A stretch of 52,968 nucleotides of DNA from Fibrobacter sp. (GTDB lineage Bacteria; Fibrobacterota; Fibrobacteria; Fibrobacterales; Fibrobacteraceae): assembly GCA_024398845.1 (NCBI GenBank), contig JAKSIM010000016.1, positions 1-52,968 on the forward strand, written 5' to 3'. The translations under genes were made by a program, and so were the position numbers. This document shows positions 7,463 through 17,000 of this stretch, piece by piece (position 1 is the first letter of the stretch; each line of letters starts with the position of its first letter). The notes beneath the pieces were generated by a model. The model made no database searches. It had not been told where the DNA came from and worked only from the letters and a program-made list of their open reading frames with translations.

Positions 7463-8455
7463 ATGTTTTACCGTTTGTTTTTAGCGATTCTGTTCGTCTC
7501 TCTTTGTGGGGTGGTCTCGGCTTTTGCCGACGAGGATTCCACGAAGGTGTATGTCGGAGGGGTCTACGGTAAGACGGGGATAGAATCCATCGATACGTTG
7601 ACCGTGAACGAGTGGGATATCCCGACCAAGCGCAATTCGCTTCCCTTGACCATGCTCTTTAGTATTTTTCCGGGTGGCGGTCAGTATTATACGGAACACT
7701 ATGTGCGCGGCGGTTTTATTACGGGCATCGAAGGCTTGTTGATATACGAGGTCTACTTTAACAAGAGTTTCCAAAAGGACCGCGTTTACGAGCAGGTACG
7801 GCCGTTCCAGGATTCCGTGGCTATTTTTACCCGCAAACTCATGTTGAATCCGGAACGCGACAGCATTCGCTATTACCAGCAAAAACGCAGTGAGTTTGCT
7901 AACCGCGTACGCGAACTCTCCGATAAAAAGATGGAACAGGAGGACTTGCGTACAGCCGAGAACGCCTGGCTGTTTGGCGTACACCTTTATAGCATGTTCG
8001 ATGCCTTTGGCATTTGGTACAATAATAACCACCGCAGTACGGAACTCAAAAGTATGCTAAAGGCCTTGCTGTGGGGCATTATTCCTGGCTTTGGTCAAAT
8101 GTACAACGGGGAATTCGGCAAGGCTGGCCTCGTTTACATGAGTATTATTGGTGCAACGACCAGTATGAGAACGTCCCAGCATATGGTGGAATACTACCTG
8201 GATCGCAAACATGTTCTGGAAAACGAAACGGTGACGTCCGAGGAATACGACAAGGTGGTCGAACGCATAACGTACTACCGAAAAAATAGAAACCAGTACA
8301 TTTGGGGTATGGCGTTAATTTATCTGTACTCTTTGGCGGATGCCGCCGTAGATGCGCTTTTGAGCGATTTTGATAGCCCTATGCACTTTGCTGTTGCCCC
8401 GAATCTGGAGTCTAGATCCGGGGGGGTGCAGGCTGAATTTGGCTTTGATTTTTAG
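7463..8455 (+). CDS. DUF5683-type exported membrane protein
   Basis: The 330-aa product has a signal peptide (MFYRLFLAILFVSLCGVVSAFA) and two copies of a Pro-Gly-x-Gly-Gln-x-Tyr motif: IFPGGGQYYTEHYVRGG (about 71-87) and IIPGFGQMYNGEFGKAG (about 207-223). Each is followed by a hydrophobic membrane segment. This duplicated motif is characteristic of DUF5683-type envelope proteins of the FCB group. The function is unknown. A charged, helical stretch rich in Arg/Glu/Gln lies between the two halves. The final hydrophobic helix (YIWGMALIYLYSLADAAVDA) is followed by a short beta-like tail ending in Phe. No ribosome-binding site is present: TATATT ends only 7 nt before the ATG, so translation may be leaderless. 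Its stop is 15 nt from the convergent phosphatase gene. Confidence 0.75.
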   Translation: MFYRLFLAILFVSLCGVVSAFADEDSTKVYVGGVYGKTGIESIDTLTVNEWDIPTKRNSLPLTMLFSIFPGGGQYYTEHYVRGGFITGIEGLLIYEVYFNKSFQKDRVYEQVRPFQDSVAIFTRKLMLNPERDSIRYYQQKRSEFANRVRELSDKKMEQEDLRTAENAWLFGVHLYSMFDAFGIWYNNNHRSTELKSMLKALLWGIIPGFGQMYNGEFGKAGLVYMSIIGATTSMRTSQHMVEYYLDRKHVLENETVTSEEYDKVVERITYYRKNRNQYIWGMALIYLYSLADAAVDALLSDFDSPMHFAVAPNLESRSGGVQAEFGFDF

Positions 8456-8470
8456 AGGTGACTTTTAGTC

Positions 8471-9088
8471 TTACTCAAATTTGAGTGAAGGCATTTTTAT
8501 ACCGTCATGAATCTTGGTGACGGTTCCGCGAAAATGCCCCTCGGCGTTACGGCTGAACTCAAATTTACTCACCATCGTGTAGCTGAATTCCCCTTCCACA
8601 AAGGCTTCGTCGGGGAGGCCGCAGGCAAAGTGGTGGAGGGCGGCAATGACTCCTGCGTGGCTCACCCACAAAAATTCGCCGTTGTCGTCGAGCGTATCTA
8701 AAAATTCTTGGACACGGGCGTCCACATCGTGGAAGCTTTCGCCCTCGGGGAATCGAAACCCGCGCAAGTCGTGAAGCCAGGCGTGCATTTCGTTCCTTGG
8801 GACCGCTGTCAGTTTTTGCCCTTCCCACGCGCCAAAATTGATTTCTAGAATGGCGTCTCTTTTTTCGATGGGGAGGTTCGTAGCCTCGGAAACCTTTTGG
8901 GCGAGGCGCATACAGCGTAAAAGCGGGCTCGCGAACAAGCGGGTCGGCTTTGCTCCGGTATTTAAAAAGGCCTGGATGGCGCTGGAAGATTCTTCGGGGA
9001 AGGTCTCGGAAACATCAAAGTCTAGACGTCCGTAACAGACGTCTTTGGGATTATAGGGCTTGCTGTGGCGAATCGTCCAAAGAATCAT
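8471..9088 (-). CDS. Histidine phosphatase family protein, possibly alpha-ribazole phosphatase (CobC-like)
   Basis: The 205-aa product has the two halves of the histidine phosphatase active site: TIRHSKPYN at the N-terminus (catalytic His; Ser replaces the usual Gly of RHG) and WVSHAGVIAALHH in the C-terminal half. It also has the ASPLLRCMRLAQ strand-helix and the INFGAWEGQ motif with the acid/base Glu. CYGRLDFDVS near residue 20-30 recalls CobC-type alpha-ribazole phosphatases, which act late in cobalamin assembly, but no cobalamin genes are nearby, so the substrate is uncertain. The start at 9088 follows AGGAAG by 8 nt. It lies directly behind the putative SRP RNA gene and its terminator with no space for its own promoter, so it probably depends on readthrough. 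Confidence 0.85.
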   Translation of the reverse strand: MILWTIRHSKPYNPKDVCYGRLDFDVSETFPEESSSAIQAFLNTGAKPTRLFASPLLRCMRLAQKVSEATNLPIEKRDAILEINFGAWEGQKLTAVPRNEMHAWLHDLRGFRFPEGESFHDVDARVQEFLDTLDDNGEFLWVSHAGVIAALHHFACGLPDEAFVEGEFSYTMVSKFEFSRNAEGHFRGTVTKIHDGIKMPSLKFE

Positions 9089-9100
9089 GGTTTGCTTCCT

Positions 9101-9131
9101 AAAATTAAAAATGCAACCTTTTGAGGGTTGC
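9101..9131 (-). terminator. Terminator-like hairpin between SRP RNA and phosphatase gene
   Basis: GCAACC and GGTTGC (9113-9118, 9126-9131) form a stem that on the minus strand is followed by ATTTTTAATTTT. It ends about 10 nt before the ribosome-binding site of the phosphatase gene. It is probably a second, leaky terminator of the RNA gene and may act as an attenuator for the downstream gene. Confidence 0.6.
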
Positions 9132-9234
9132 AAAAAAAAATCCTAGGCGACCTGAGCACATAAAAATTCACAAGTCCGTTGCTGCTTTCGCCCTGGCGAT
9201 TTGCCCGCAAATAGTCATTGCGCAGGGCCTAGGA
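9132..9234 (-). ncRNA. ffs: Small signal recognition particle RNA (4.5S-like), probable
   Basis: This is a roughly 95-nt RNA on the minus strand. Its 5' end (UCCUAGGC, 9234-9227) pairs perfectly with its 3' end (GCCUAGGA, 9148-9141), then T9 follows. CCUG/CAGG and CGCA/UGUG continue the rod. The apex reads GCCAGG-GC-GAAA-GC-AGCAACGG, matching the SRP domain IV pattern CAGG...GNRA...AGCA that binds Ffh, although the stem under the tetraloop is 2 bp instead of the usual 3. A strong promoter places the transcription start at the first base of the terminal stem. SRP RNA targets membrane and exported proteins co-translationally. An RNA gene here is well supported; its identity as SRP RNA rests on the apical motif. 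Confidence 0.75.
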
Positions 9235-9240
9235 ACCTCA

Positions 9241-9269
9241 AATCTAGTAAAAAAGTGGAATTTTGCCAA
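9241..9269 (-). promoter_or_regulatory. Promoter of the putative SRP RNA
   Basis: On the minus strand TTGGCA (9264-9269) is separated by exactly 17 nt from TAGATT (9241-9246), which extends to TAGATTTG. The start predicted 7 nt further on is 9234, the first base of the RNA's terminal stem. The rest of the 9270-9453 interval is AT-rich leader of the divergent giant gene A; no clear promoter for gene A could be fixed there. Confidence 0.8.
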
Positions 9270-9393
9270 GATATGCTAAAAAAATACGATGAAAATCACA
9301 TTTTAATGTTATCGAGAGTTTTTGTCACTATTTTTGTGATAATTCGTCTTTACATTAATTATATTTTACAATAAAAGGGTGTGCTTGGTGAGT

Positions 9394-9409
9394 GCTCTCG
9401 TTAGAGGGC
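9394..9409 (+). promoter_or_regulatory. Leader hairpin of giant gene A
   Basis: GCTCTC-GTTA-GAGGGC forms a 6-bp stem with one G-U pair, 45 nt upstream of the ATG. A GGGAATTTCCC palindrome (9429-9439) follows, just before the AGGAG ribosome-binding site. All four giant genes have a hairpin in the leader, though the sequence is not shared between A and C/D. Confidence 0.4.
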
Positions 9410-9453
9410 TAAGGTTGGACGGTTAAGTGGGAATTTCCCCTCAGGAGAACAAT

Positions 9454-12400
9454 ATGTGGATACGTAAGAATTGCACGGCCTTTTTAATGCTTTTGGCCTC
9501 GATTTGTGTGGCTGCGGAGTCGTCTGATACGCAGGTTGTTCCCTTTGTATTTAAAAGCGTTTCGTCTGATTTTGATTCCCAGTACGCTGAATGGGATAGG
9601 TTGTTGAAGTACAAACTTTGGGGAACCGGAGAGTCCTTTAGCAGAGATAACATAAATGGTATTTATGGTGTTGTTTTCAATAACCAGAATGTGGCTATTA
9701 CGGATTCCGTAGGCTATTCTGGAAGCGCCCTGGGCGGCTTGGGCTTTTATAATGATAAGCACCATATAGGTGGTCCCCTTGCTTTTGCGGGAAATTTTGT
9801 CAATGGAACCGGTGACGATCATATTTTGACTGGCCCCTCCCATTTTGGAGGAAGTTTTACCATTGGTACTAATGCCTACAATAATAACAATATGGAATTG
9901 AAGGGGGTGTATTGTATCGAGGGCTTCACGCAAAATATGGATAGGGGGCTTAGCAAAGGTGGTGGAAAAATTGATTGTTCCGACTCGCTTATGCCTGCAC
10001 TTGACAAAACCCTGGATGTCCCGACCGTGGATTATACCGGTTATACCTTTAATAAGGTTGTGGAAGGTAACTGGAATATAACGAATAAAATTGAGACTGT
10101 AGAGATTCCAGAAGGAAGTGGGTATTACGATATCCACGTGACGGGTGATTTGCATTTATTGGATTCAAATGATTCCCTTTACGTGAGCATCCCGACTGGA
10201 AGAGTGGCTCGTTTCTTTGTGGATGGTTCTATTATCGTTGAAGGCTCTTTGCATAATATTGTGACTTTTAGCCCTGAATTCAATAATCAAGTTGAAAACA
10301 AGGATTATGCGGGCAATTTGCTTTTTTATTCTCCAAAGAGTATCGCATTCCCTGCGCAGGAGTGCACGATTCAAGGTACATATATTTCTGGCGGTAAAAT
10401 CAGTTTTATGCAGCATTATCGTTTTGCGGGGCAGATTCTTGCTAAGCAAATCACGATAGATGCCGACTTTATGGCGGGCGATTTCCGCTATGTGCCGTTC
10501 AACCCGTCCAAAATCAAGCTTCTTGTTTCAAGTGTTCGCGAAGACGATGGGGAAAAGGATATCCAGCTTTCGCTGGATAAGGAACCTCCGACAAATGTGC
10601 CGTTCCGCTATTGCTTTGAATTCCCGGCTACGGATCCTCTTGCCGGTAAGGCCGAAGGTAACCTCAAGGCGCATCGCAATGACGTCCTCGATGAAGATAT
10701 CCCGGTATGCTCTACCGGTGCAGACGGAAAACCCGCAGGTGATTTTGTGTGGTCGTATTTTGAAGCTCACAAAACTCAGCTTACGAATCCCATTATTTTG
10801 CACCCGAATTACGACGCCCTTACCGAAAATACAGAAGTCGTCAATTTGTGGGTTTGCGACCTTGAAGCCGCCATTTTCAGTGATGGGGACCGCACCAAAA
10901 CCTGCTCTAAGCTTAAATTGAGTATTAAGGATGTGCCCAAGAATCCCATTAGCCACGATGAAACGGTGACCGGCTTTATGGACGATACCTTGGTAATCGA
11001 TAGTTTCCCGGTGACAAATCCCAATGGGATTGTGCTGAAGGATTACTTTGTAAGATTTGAATCGACCGTATCGGTGGGTAGCCTTTTGTACAAGGGTGTT
11101 GCCGTGAAAAAAGGCGATGTCTTGGACGCCGATTCGCTCAAGTACCTTAAATTTGTGGGCAAACCGGGCGAGTTCGGTTCGCCGTACGATTCCTTTGATT
11201 TTACCATTATCCGCAAATCGGATAACGCCGAAACCATCCAGCCGTACACCATGTCGATTGACCTTGTGTCGGTGATTTTCTACGTGGAAGAAAACACCAA
11301 GGCCGGAACCTTTGTGGGCAAAATGGTCTCTGATTTTAAGTCGCCTACGTTTGTGCTCAATGACCCTTCGGGCAAGTTCGTAATTGACGCCACTACGGGG
11401 GTAGTGACGGTAAAGGCCGACAGCACTTTGGACTACGAAGTAACCGATGGTTATTTTGCTACGGTAGACATTGTGAATGGAACGAATACGAAGTCTGTGG
11501 CTGTGAAGTTCGCGATTATCGATGTGGACGATCCTCCGTTCATTAGCGATACCACGATGACTGTTCAAGAAAATAAGCCTGTGGGTACGAGCGTTGGCTT
11601 CTTGAATTTCTATGACCAGGATGGCGTGAATTCTGGTTTCCGCAACAACGTGTTTACCATTATTGGCGGCGATTCCAGCTTGTTCAAGATTGATTCCCGT
11701 ACGGCCGAAATTACGACTCGCGAAGTGTTTGACTACGAAGCTTTGCCTGCCGATAAAAAGTACTTTGTGATTACGGTCCAGGTCAAGGATGACCATGACT
11801 ACGTAAGCGTTGCCGATGTGACCATTAACATCAAGAACGAAGTGGAAACGTCCGAAATTGTTGTCACCCATGCTGAAACCGGTACGGGTAGGTATAATGT
11901 GGATAATCCGCCTTCGATTATCAAAATCAATGAGAATGATATTACGATTAGCTGGACTGCCGATAATACGCCGCAACCCGATACGACGCTTGTTGATTTG
12001 CATGAGGGCTGCATTACGGTGACTTTGACTTATAAGGATGAAACCAAGGATTATGCGGCAAAGAAGGATATTCAGGTTTGCGTGAGCACTAGAACTCCGG
12101 ACGTGGCAATATCTACCAAGGGGGCAGATGTCAAGGCCGATAATATTTATACCATTGTTGAGCAGATTGCCGCAGGCGATACGTCGTTCTACGTGAATGG
12201 CAAGGAAAACAAGATTGACGTGGTCATCAAGAACCCGATTGTGGATGCCTCCTATACGGATTCTACATGCAATTACTCTACCGACAAGTTCTCGGTCAAT
12301 GTTGTTCTTGACACCTTCTCGTCTATTGCAAGTGACCTCAAGGTCGTTAAGGGTATTTCGGAACAGAAGATTATGCTGAACGAGACTCCGTCTAAACCAG

Positions 12401-13824
12401 CGACTTGCACTCTGTTCAACGACAGCTTGGTGCTAGTGCGCTATACCGAAAAGGTTAACGGGAAGGACGTGCAGATTTCTTACACGACCAACGCTAAGGG
12501 CGATATTGTTGGCAAACAGATGACTGTTTCGTACGAGACAAAGATCGATGGCCGCGTGGCGACTGTTTCTTACCTGGCCGACGCCTTTACGGGAGAGGTG
12601 CAGAAGAATAACGAAGGTGGCGTGTACACGTTTGCGTACGACTATACCGATAAGAATGGTAAAACAATGACCATTTCTTATGGGGTGAACGACAAGGGCG
12701 TTGTGATGCTCGATGCCGAAGGAAACGTTGGATTTAATGTGGGTTACACCTACGTTAATGACTTTGGCAATATGGGTGTGGGCAACATTCGCGTGGTGCT
12801 CGACGTTATTAAACCTTACATCGAAATCCTGTACCCGCATATGGACGATGTTCTGTTCTCGAACTACGTGGACGTGGAATGGTGCGTGAGCACGACGGGC
12901 GATTCGACCAAGTGCTTGACTCAGGATACGCTTAAAACGCAAGGCCTGGAACGCGGTGCCAATACGATTGTGCGCTTCTACAGAGATAAGGCGGGTAACC
13001 TTGCTTCTGACACGGTGTACGTGATTATGAAGGATGCCAAGGACGTTGATATTTCTGTCGAAACACCGGTAACCTTGGTGACTCGAGAAAAAACCGAGGA
13101 ATACTATTCTGCGAATGCACCGGAGAAAGGCGAGTCCTATGCTATATCCATTTACAATTCCAAGACTGGTAAGGAAATTGAGACGCAGGTGGGCGGTGAC
13201 TTTGGCACGAAGGATGGAAGCCGCGGTGAACCGTATCCGGGTCTCGAAAAGCACCTTGGTCCGACACTCATGGTCGAGGCTAAGGTCCCGGTCGTAAGCG
13301 CCATGGGCGGTCTTGCTACCCTGGATGACCTTGTTGATGCCAATGGAATGATTCCGCTTGATGGTATTGACGCTGCTAGCGGCAAGAAAGTCTCGGTAGA
13401 TGAATACGTGAAGGAACACTGCTCGTTGGACTTCCAGTCGACGCTTGGTTCCGATATTAGCCAGGCCAACCTCTACCACACGGTAATGCAGGTGAAGGTT
13501 TGGGTGTTTACGACGCTGGGCTCGTTTGTCGATTACTTTAGCTTTGAACAGGAACTTGATAAGCCGGAATACGCAAACGAAGGCGGTATCTTGAACCTGT
13601 ACTTTGAACAGAAGCCGGATAAGGAAGGTTTCGTGCGTACTGCCGATGGCCGTCTCTATGCGACGGGCGCCTACTTGTACAAGACCGAGGTAACCATGAC
13701 GTCTAAGCTGCATTGCGACTTGCTGCCTATTGCCGACACGAATTCGGGTAAGCAGGGCACTCAGCGCAAGGTCAGCGAAGACCTGCTGAAGCCGTTCGGG
13801 TATAAACGCCCCGATTATAAATGA
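9454..13824 (+). CDS. Giant exported cadherin-repeat protein A
   Basis: The 1456-aa product is the first of four tandem paralogs. A signal peptide (about 1-22, cleavage near CVAAES) precedes a Gly-rich beta-helix or bactofilin-like N-domain (to about 350) ending in AGQILAKQITIDADF and PFNPSK. A Calx-beta-like segment (about 351-495) and a VCBS/cadherin-like domain (about 496-610) follow. Two cadherin-type repeats (about 606-800) carry VEENTKAG, LDYE, DVDDPP and FDYE motifs, which usually bind calcium. An SY beta-repeat module (about 990-1110) and an Ig-like domain with DKAGNLASDTVYV come next. A conserved C-terminal module (about 1193-1456) has a FlgD/T9SS-like ATGAYLYKTEV strand and ends FGYKRPDYK. 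The start at 9454 follows AGGAG by 7 nt. It is probably surface-anchored or secreted; adhesion is inferred, not shown. Confidence 0.85.
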   Translation: MWIRKNCTAFLMLLASICVAAESSDTQVVPFVFKSVSSDFDSQYAEWDRLLKYKLWGTGESFSRDNINGIYGVVFNNQNVAITDSVGYSGSALGGLGFYNDKHHIGGPLAFAGNFVNGTGDDHILTGPSHFGGSFTIGTNAYNNNNMELKGVYCIEGFTQNMDRGLSKGGGKIDCSDSLMPALDKTLDVPTVDYTGYTFNKVVEGNWNITNKIETVEIPEGSGYYDIHVTGDLHLLDSNDSLYVSIPTGRVARFFVDGSIIVEGSLHNIVTFSPEFNNQVENKDYAGNLLFYSPKSIAFPAQECTIQGTYISGGKISFMQHYRFAGQILAKQITIDADFMAGDFRYVPFNPSKIKLLVSSVREDDGEKDIQLSLDKEPPTNVPFRYCFEFPATDPLAGKAEGNLKAHRNDVLDEDIPVCSTGADGKPAGDFVWSYFEAHKTQLTNPIILHPNYDALTENTEVVNLWVCDLEAAIFSDGDRTKTCSKLKLSIKDVPKNPISHDETVTGFMDDTLVIDSFPVTNPNGIVLKDYFVRFESTVSVGSLLYKGVAVKKGDVLDADSLKYLKFVGKPGEFGSPYDSFDFTIIRKSDNAETIQPYTMSIDLVSVIFYVEENTKAGTFVGKMVSDFKSPTFVLNDPSGKFVIDATTGVVTVKADSTLDYEVTDGYFATVDIVNGTNTKSVAVKFAIIDVDDPPFISDTTMTVQENKPVGTSVGFLNFYDQDGVNSGFRNNVFTIIGGDSSLFKIDSRTAEITTREVFDYEALPADKKYFVITVQVKDDHDYVSVADVTINIKNEVETSEIVVTHAETGTGRYNVDNPPSIIKINENDITISWTADNTPQPDTTLVDLHEGCITVTLTYKDETKDYAAKKDIQVCVSTRTPDVAISTKGADVKADNIYTIVEQIAAGDTSFYVNGKENKIDVVIKNPIVDASYTDSTCNYSTDKFSVNVVLDTFSSIASDLKVVKGISEQKIMLNETPSKPATCTLFNDSLVLVRYTEKVNGKDVQISYTTNAKGDIVGKQMTVSYETKIDGRVATVSYLADAFTGEVQKNNEGGVYTFAYDYTDKNGKTMTISYGVNDKGVVMLDAEGNVGFNVGYTYVNDFGNMGVGNIRVVLDVIKPYIEILYPHMDDVLFSNYVDVEWCVSTTGDSTKCLTQDTLKTQGLERGANTIVRFYRDKAGNLASDTVYVIMKDAKDVDISVETPVTLVTREKTEEYYSANAPEKGESYAISIYNSKTGKEIETQVGGDFGTKDGSRGEPYPGLEKHLGPTLMVEAKVPVVSAMGGLATLDDLVDANGMIPLDGIDAASGKKVSVDEYVKEHCSLDFQSTLGSDISQANLYHTVMQVKVWVFTTLGSFVDYFSFEQELDKPEYANEGGILNLYFEQKPDKEGFVRTADGRLYATGAYLYKTEVTMTSKLHCDLLPIADTNSGKQGTQRKVSEDLLKPFGYKRPDYK

Positions 13825-13833
13825 TGTATAAGT

Positions 13834-13873
13834 TTACCATAATTTTTCTTGATAGCAAGTAAAATTATGGTAA
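13834..13873. other. Long AT-rich hairpin after giant gene A
   Basis: Arms TTACCATAATTTT and AAAATTATGGTAA (13 bp) enclose CTTG-ATAG-CAAG, giving an almost uninterrupted 17-bp stem with a single T-T mismatch. It starts 10 nt after the stop of gene A. No T-tract follows, so it may be a bidirectional transcription or mRNA-end structure. The rest of the 13825-14072 gap holds a TATATT box (13967-13972) and the palindrome at 14018. Confidence 0.75.
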
Positions 13874-14017
13874 CTGTTGATTGAATGTGTATAATTTGGG
13901 GATGTAAATCACATTTTTTTGCTACAAAAACGGTACGAAAAATCTCGATTCACTTGCAAATGTGCTTATATTTAGGTATTTTTACTTGTGAAAATAAGGG
14001 AGACGTAGGGTTAACGG

Positions 14018-14036
14018 CTATTCCAAGTTGGAATAG
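14018..14036. promoter_or_regulatory. 19-bp palindrome in the leader of giant gene B
   Basis: CTATTCCAAGTTGGAATAG is a perfect palindrome around a central G, 36 nt before the start of gene B and about 45 nt past a TATATTTAG -10-like box. The first 18 nt recur exactly at 36745-36762. It could be a regulator-binding site or a leader hairpin. Confidence 0.65.
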
Positions 14037-14072
14037 AAAAAATGCTCTTTACGTAGTTAGGAGATTTGAGTT

Positions 14073-17000
14073 ATGAGAGAACGCAGAGAAAATCTTAGAT
14101 TTTTATCCTTGCTTGTTCTTGGACTGGCGCTGCAGGCCTTTGCCGCGCCATCTTGGCCCATGTACTTTAGCAATGTTACCATGACCGACTCTGCAACAAT
14201 GCAAGAAACGTGGAATACCCTGACCAAGTACAAGGTATTTGGTGAAGACTTCATTAGATTTGAAGGGCAGAAAGTTTTTATCCGTGATACTGTGGGCTGG
14301 TTTGGTACTGCCAAGGGTGATTTTGAAACCAAAAATCCGTGGCATGTTGTTGGCGGTCCGATTGTAATTGGTGGAAATATTAGGTTTACAAGTGGTGATG
14401 GTAGTGACTCATTGCTGAAAGGACCCATACGTGTATTGGGTTCGGTAACTATGGAAAATCATGGTAATCCCGATGCTTTTGATGGGGACGCGTGTGTTCA
14501 AAACAAAGTCAATGATTATTTTTTAACTGAATTAAGGTCGGGAAAGGCTTATGTAGGGAACTATTCCGGAACGAAAGTGGTGGAAAATTATGGAGATTGT
14601 CCGTCTTCTGTTCCCGAAGTTGATGGAAATTTGGAGGCTCCACGACTTGTTGATGGTGAATTTAGCAGACATACTATACACCCGGCTCTCAATATCAATG
14701 GTAGTGTGGAAACAATAGATGTTCCTCCTAGGTCTTTGAGTGACGAAAAAGATTCTGTATACGATTACTACATTGAAAGTATCTCCTTGGAAAATGGGGG
14801 AACGTTGGTGATTCGCATGCCGAAGAGTGGACGTTTGACGCGAATCTTTTTGCAAAATGGGTTTACCAAAATTAATTCGCATTCAAGCATTCGTATTCTT
14901 TACATGGATTCTGATAAAGCAAGCGATTATAACACGACAACTGGAAAATGGAAGAATGGCGTTGACCCAATAATCTGGAAAGATGAAAAAGGAAATATTA
15001 AGGATCCTAATGGTTACATTGGTGGTTCTGATTATAAGGGAAACCTGCTCTTCTATTCTAATGGTAATATTTCCATTGATGCTATGAATCCGAATGACGT
15101 TGTTCACGGAACGCTTATTTCGTCTGGAACGATTTGGATTAAGCAGCATATGACGTATGCCGGACAGATTTTGGCAAAGAAAATAGTTATTGATTCCGAA
15201 TTCGATGGTGAATTTATCTATATGCCGTTCGATCCTCCGGCTATTGACATTTATGGCAAAATTACGGATTTGGAATTTGAAGAAAATGATTCCCTGGTTG
15301 AGGTCCCTGTTACATTGGATAAGGTTCCTGAAACAGATGTGAGTATTACTTATTGCTTTAAGTCTGCAGAAAAAGTTTTCTCAAATTGGGCCGATGGCAA
15401 GGACTTGAATCTGAACGATGTCGATGCCGCTTGGAAAAAAATGCCGCTTTGCGAGGATACGGAGTGGTGCATTGAGTATGATGAGAGTCACAGTTGTACG
15501 AAATCCGTTACGATTCCTAAAAGTGTACGTACTGTAACGATTCCTCGCAAAAATACGTCTGCTCAAAGTGACGATCAAAAAGTTTGGATTAATGTTTATA
15601 AAGATGGAATTACAGAAGGTAAAGAAAAAATTATCCTTCAAGTGACGAATATTGTTGGGGCCGTTATCCAGAATAACCAAACAAGTGGTGGAATTGCCTT
15701 GACTTTGAAGGACTACAGGAACAGAGTCCCGAGCTTCTTGGATGAAGGTGCCGATTTTGAAGTTTATGAAAACAAGCTGGGTGATACCGCAGGTGTCGTA
15801 AAGGCTATTGATGAAGATGGCGATGCTTTGAACTTTGGCATTGTCGGCGGTAGTGACAAGGATTATTTTGAACTTCAAAAGATTGACAATGCTTCGACTA
15901 GACTCGTTTTGAAAGCGGATTCTGCGGTAGACTTTGAAGCTCTCGCTAAAAAGAACTTTAAGCTCGAAGTGGTAATCGCCGTGACGGATGGTAAGATAGA
16001 AACGCCTGTGACCAAGACGTTCTATGTGAATGTTCTTGACGTCAACGAAAAACCGATTATTAACGATGCCGTTATTAATTCAACTTCTCCGTTGAAGGAA
16101 AACGCAAAGAATGGTACTCTGGTTGGACGCATTTCGCTTACCGATACCGATAGCACTATGAACGGAGGTTCTCTGCTTCATCCTGAATTATCCATATACA
16201 ACGTTGCTATTGCTATAGATGGTGATACTGCAGCCTTGCAAATAGATAGTGTCCATCATGTTAAGACGGGTAAGAATTATGCGCTTGTGTATGTGAAGAA
16301 CTCCGACCTGATTGACTACGAACTGGATTCCATTTTAACTTTGAAGATTCTTGTTCGCGATACCTCGGTTTATACCGTTGATGAGGCTACTAACGTAAAA
16401 ACCTACCCGTTAGAAGATTCGGCGATGATTACTATTAAGGTCAAGGATGAAGATGATATCCCGGTGATTGATACGACCACTACGGATACCACTACGATTG
16501 ATTCTATCCACATTCCGAATATTTCAAAACTTGACTTGGACAAAAAGAAACAGGGCTCCGTTCCTGAGAATAACGCCCTTTACGAAATTGCCGGTAAGAT
16601 TTTTGCTACTTGCTCGGATTCTACCAAGCCGCTTTATTACGAGATTACCAAGGATACGAGCAGCCTTTTTGCGATGGATCCTAAGACTGGTGTTGTAACG
16701 GTTGGAATGGCCAATGCCTTGAACTACGAACTTGTGAATGAGTATGCCATCTCGGTGAAGGTGTCCGATGGTGAACCCGATGCCAATGGCAGGGACAAGA
16801 CCAGGGGCTACAAGGTCCAGTCTGTGACTCGCGATGTGGTTATCCGCGTGATTGACTTGAACGAAAATCCGATTATTTCGGAAGGTCAAACGTTCTACTT
16901 TGGCGAATTGCTCCCGGCGAATTCCTTTGTGGACTCGGTGAAGGCCTCGGATATCGATACTTCGTATAAGTTTACGCAGCATAAGTTTGTGCTTATTGGT

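Noticed and set aside
9322..9342. Possible CRP-like site (TCAC-N7-GTGA) upstream of giant gene A
   Set aside because: The half-sites are in the wrong orientation for TGTGA-N6-TCACA, and the symmetry is short enough to be chance in AT-rich DNA.
13885..14076. 63-codon frame before giant gene B
   Set aside because: It has no ribosome-binding site and covers the promoter, the palindrome and the start of gene B. Its composition does not look coding.
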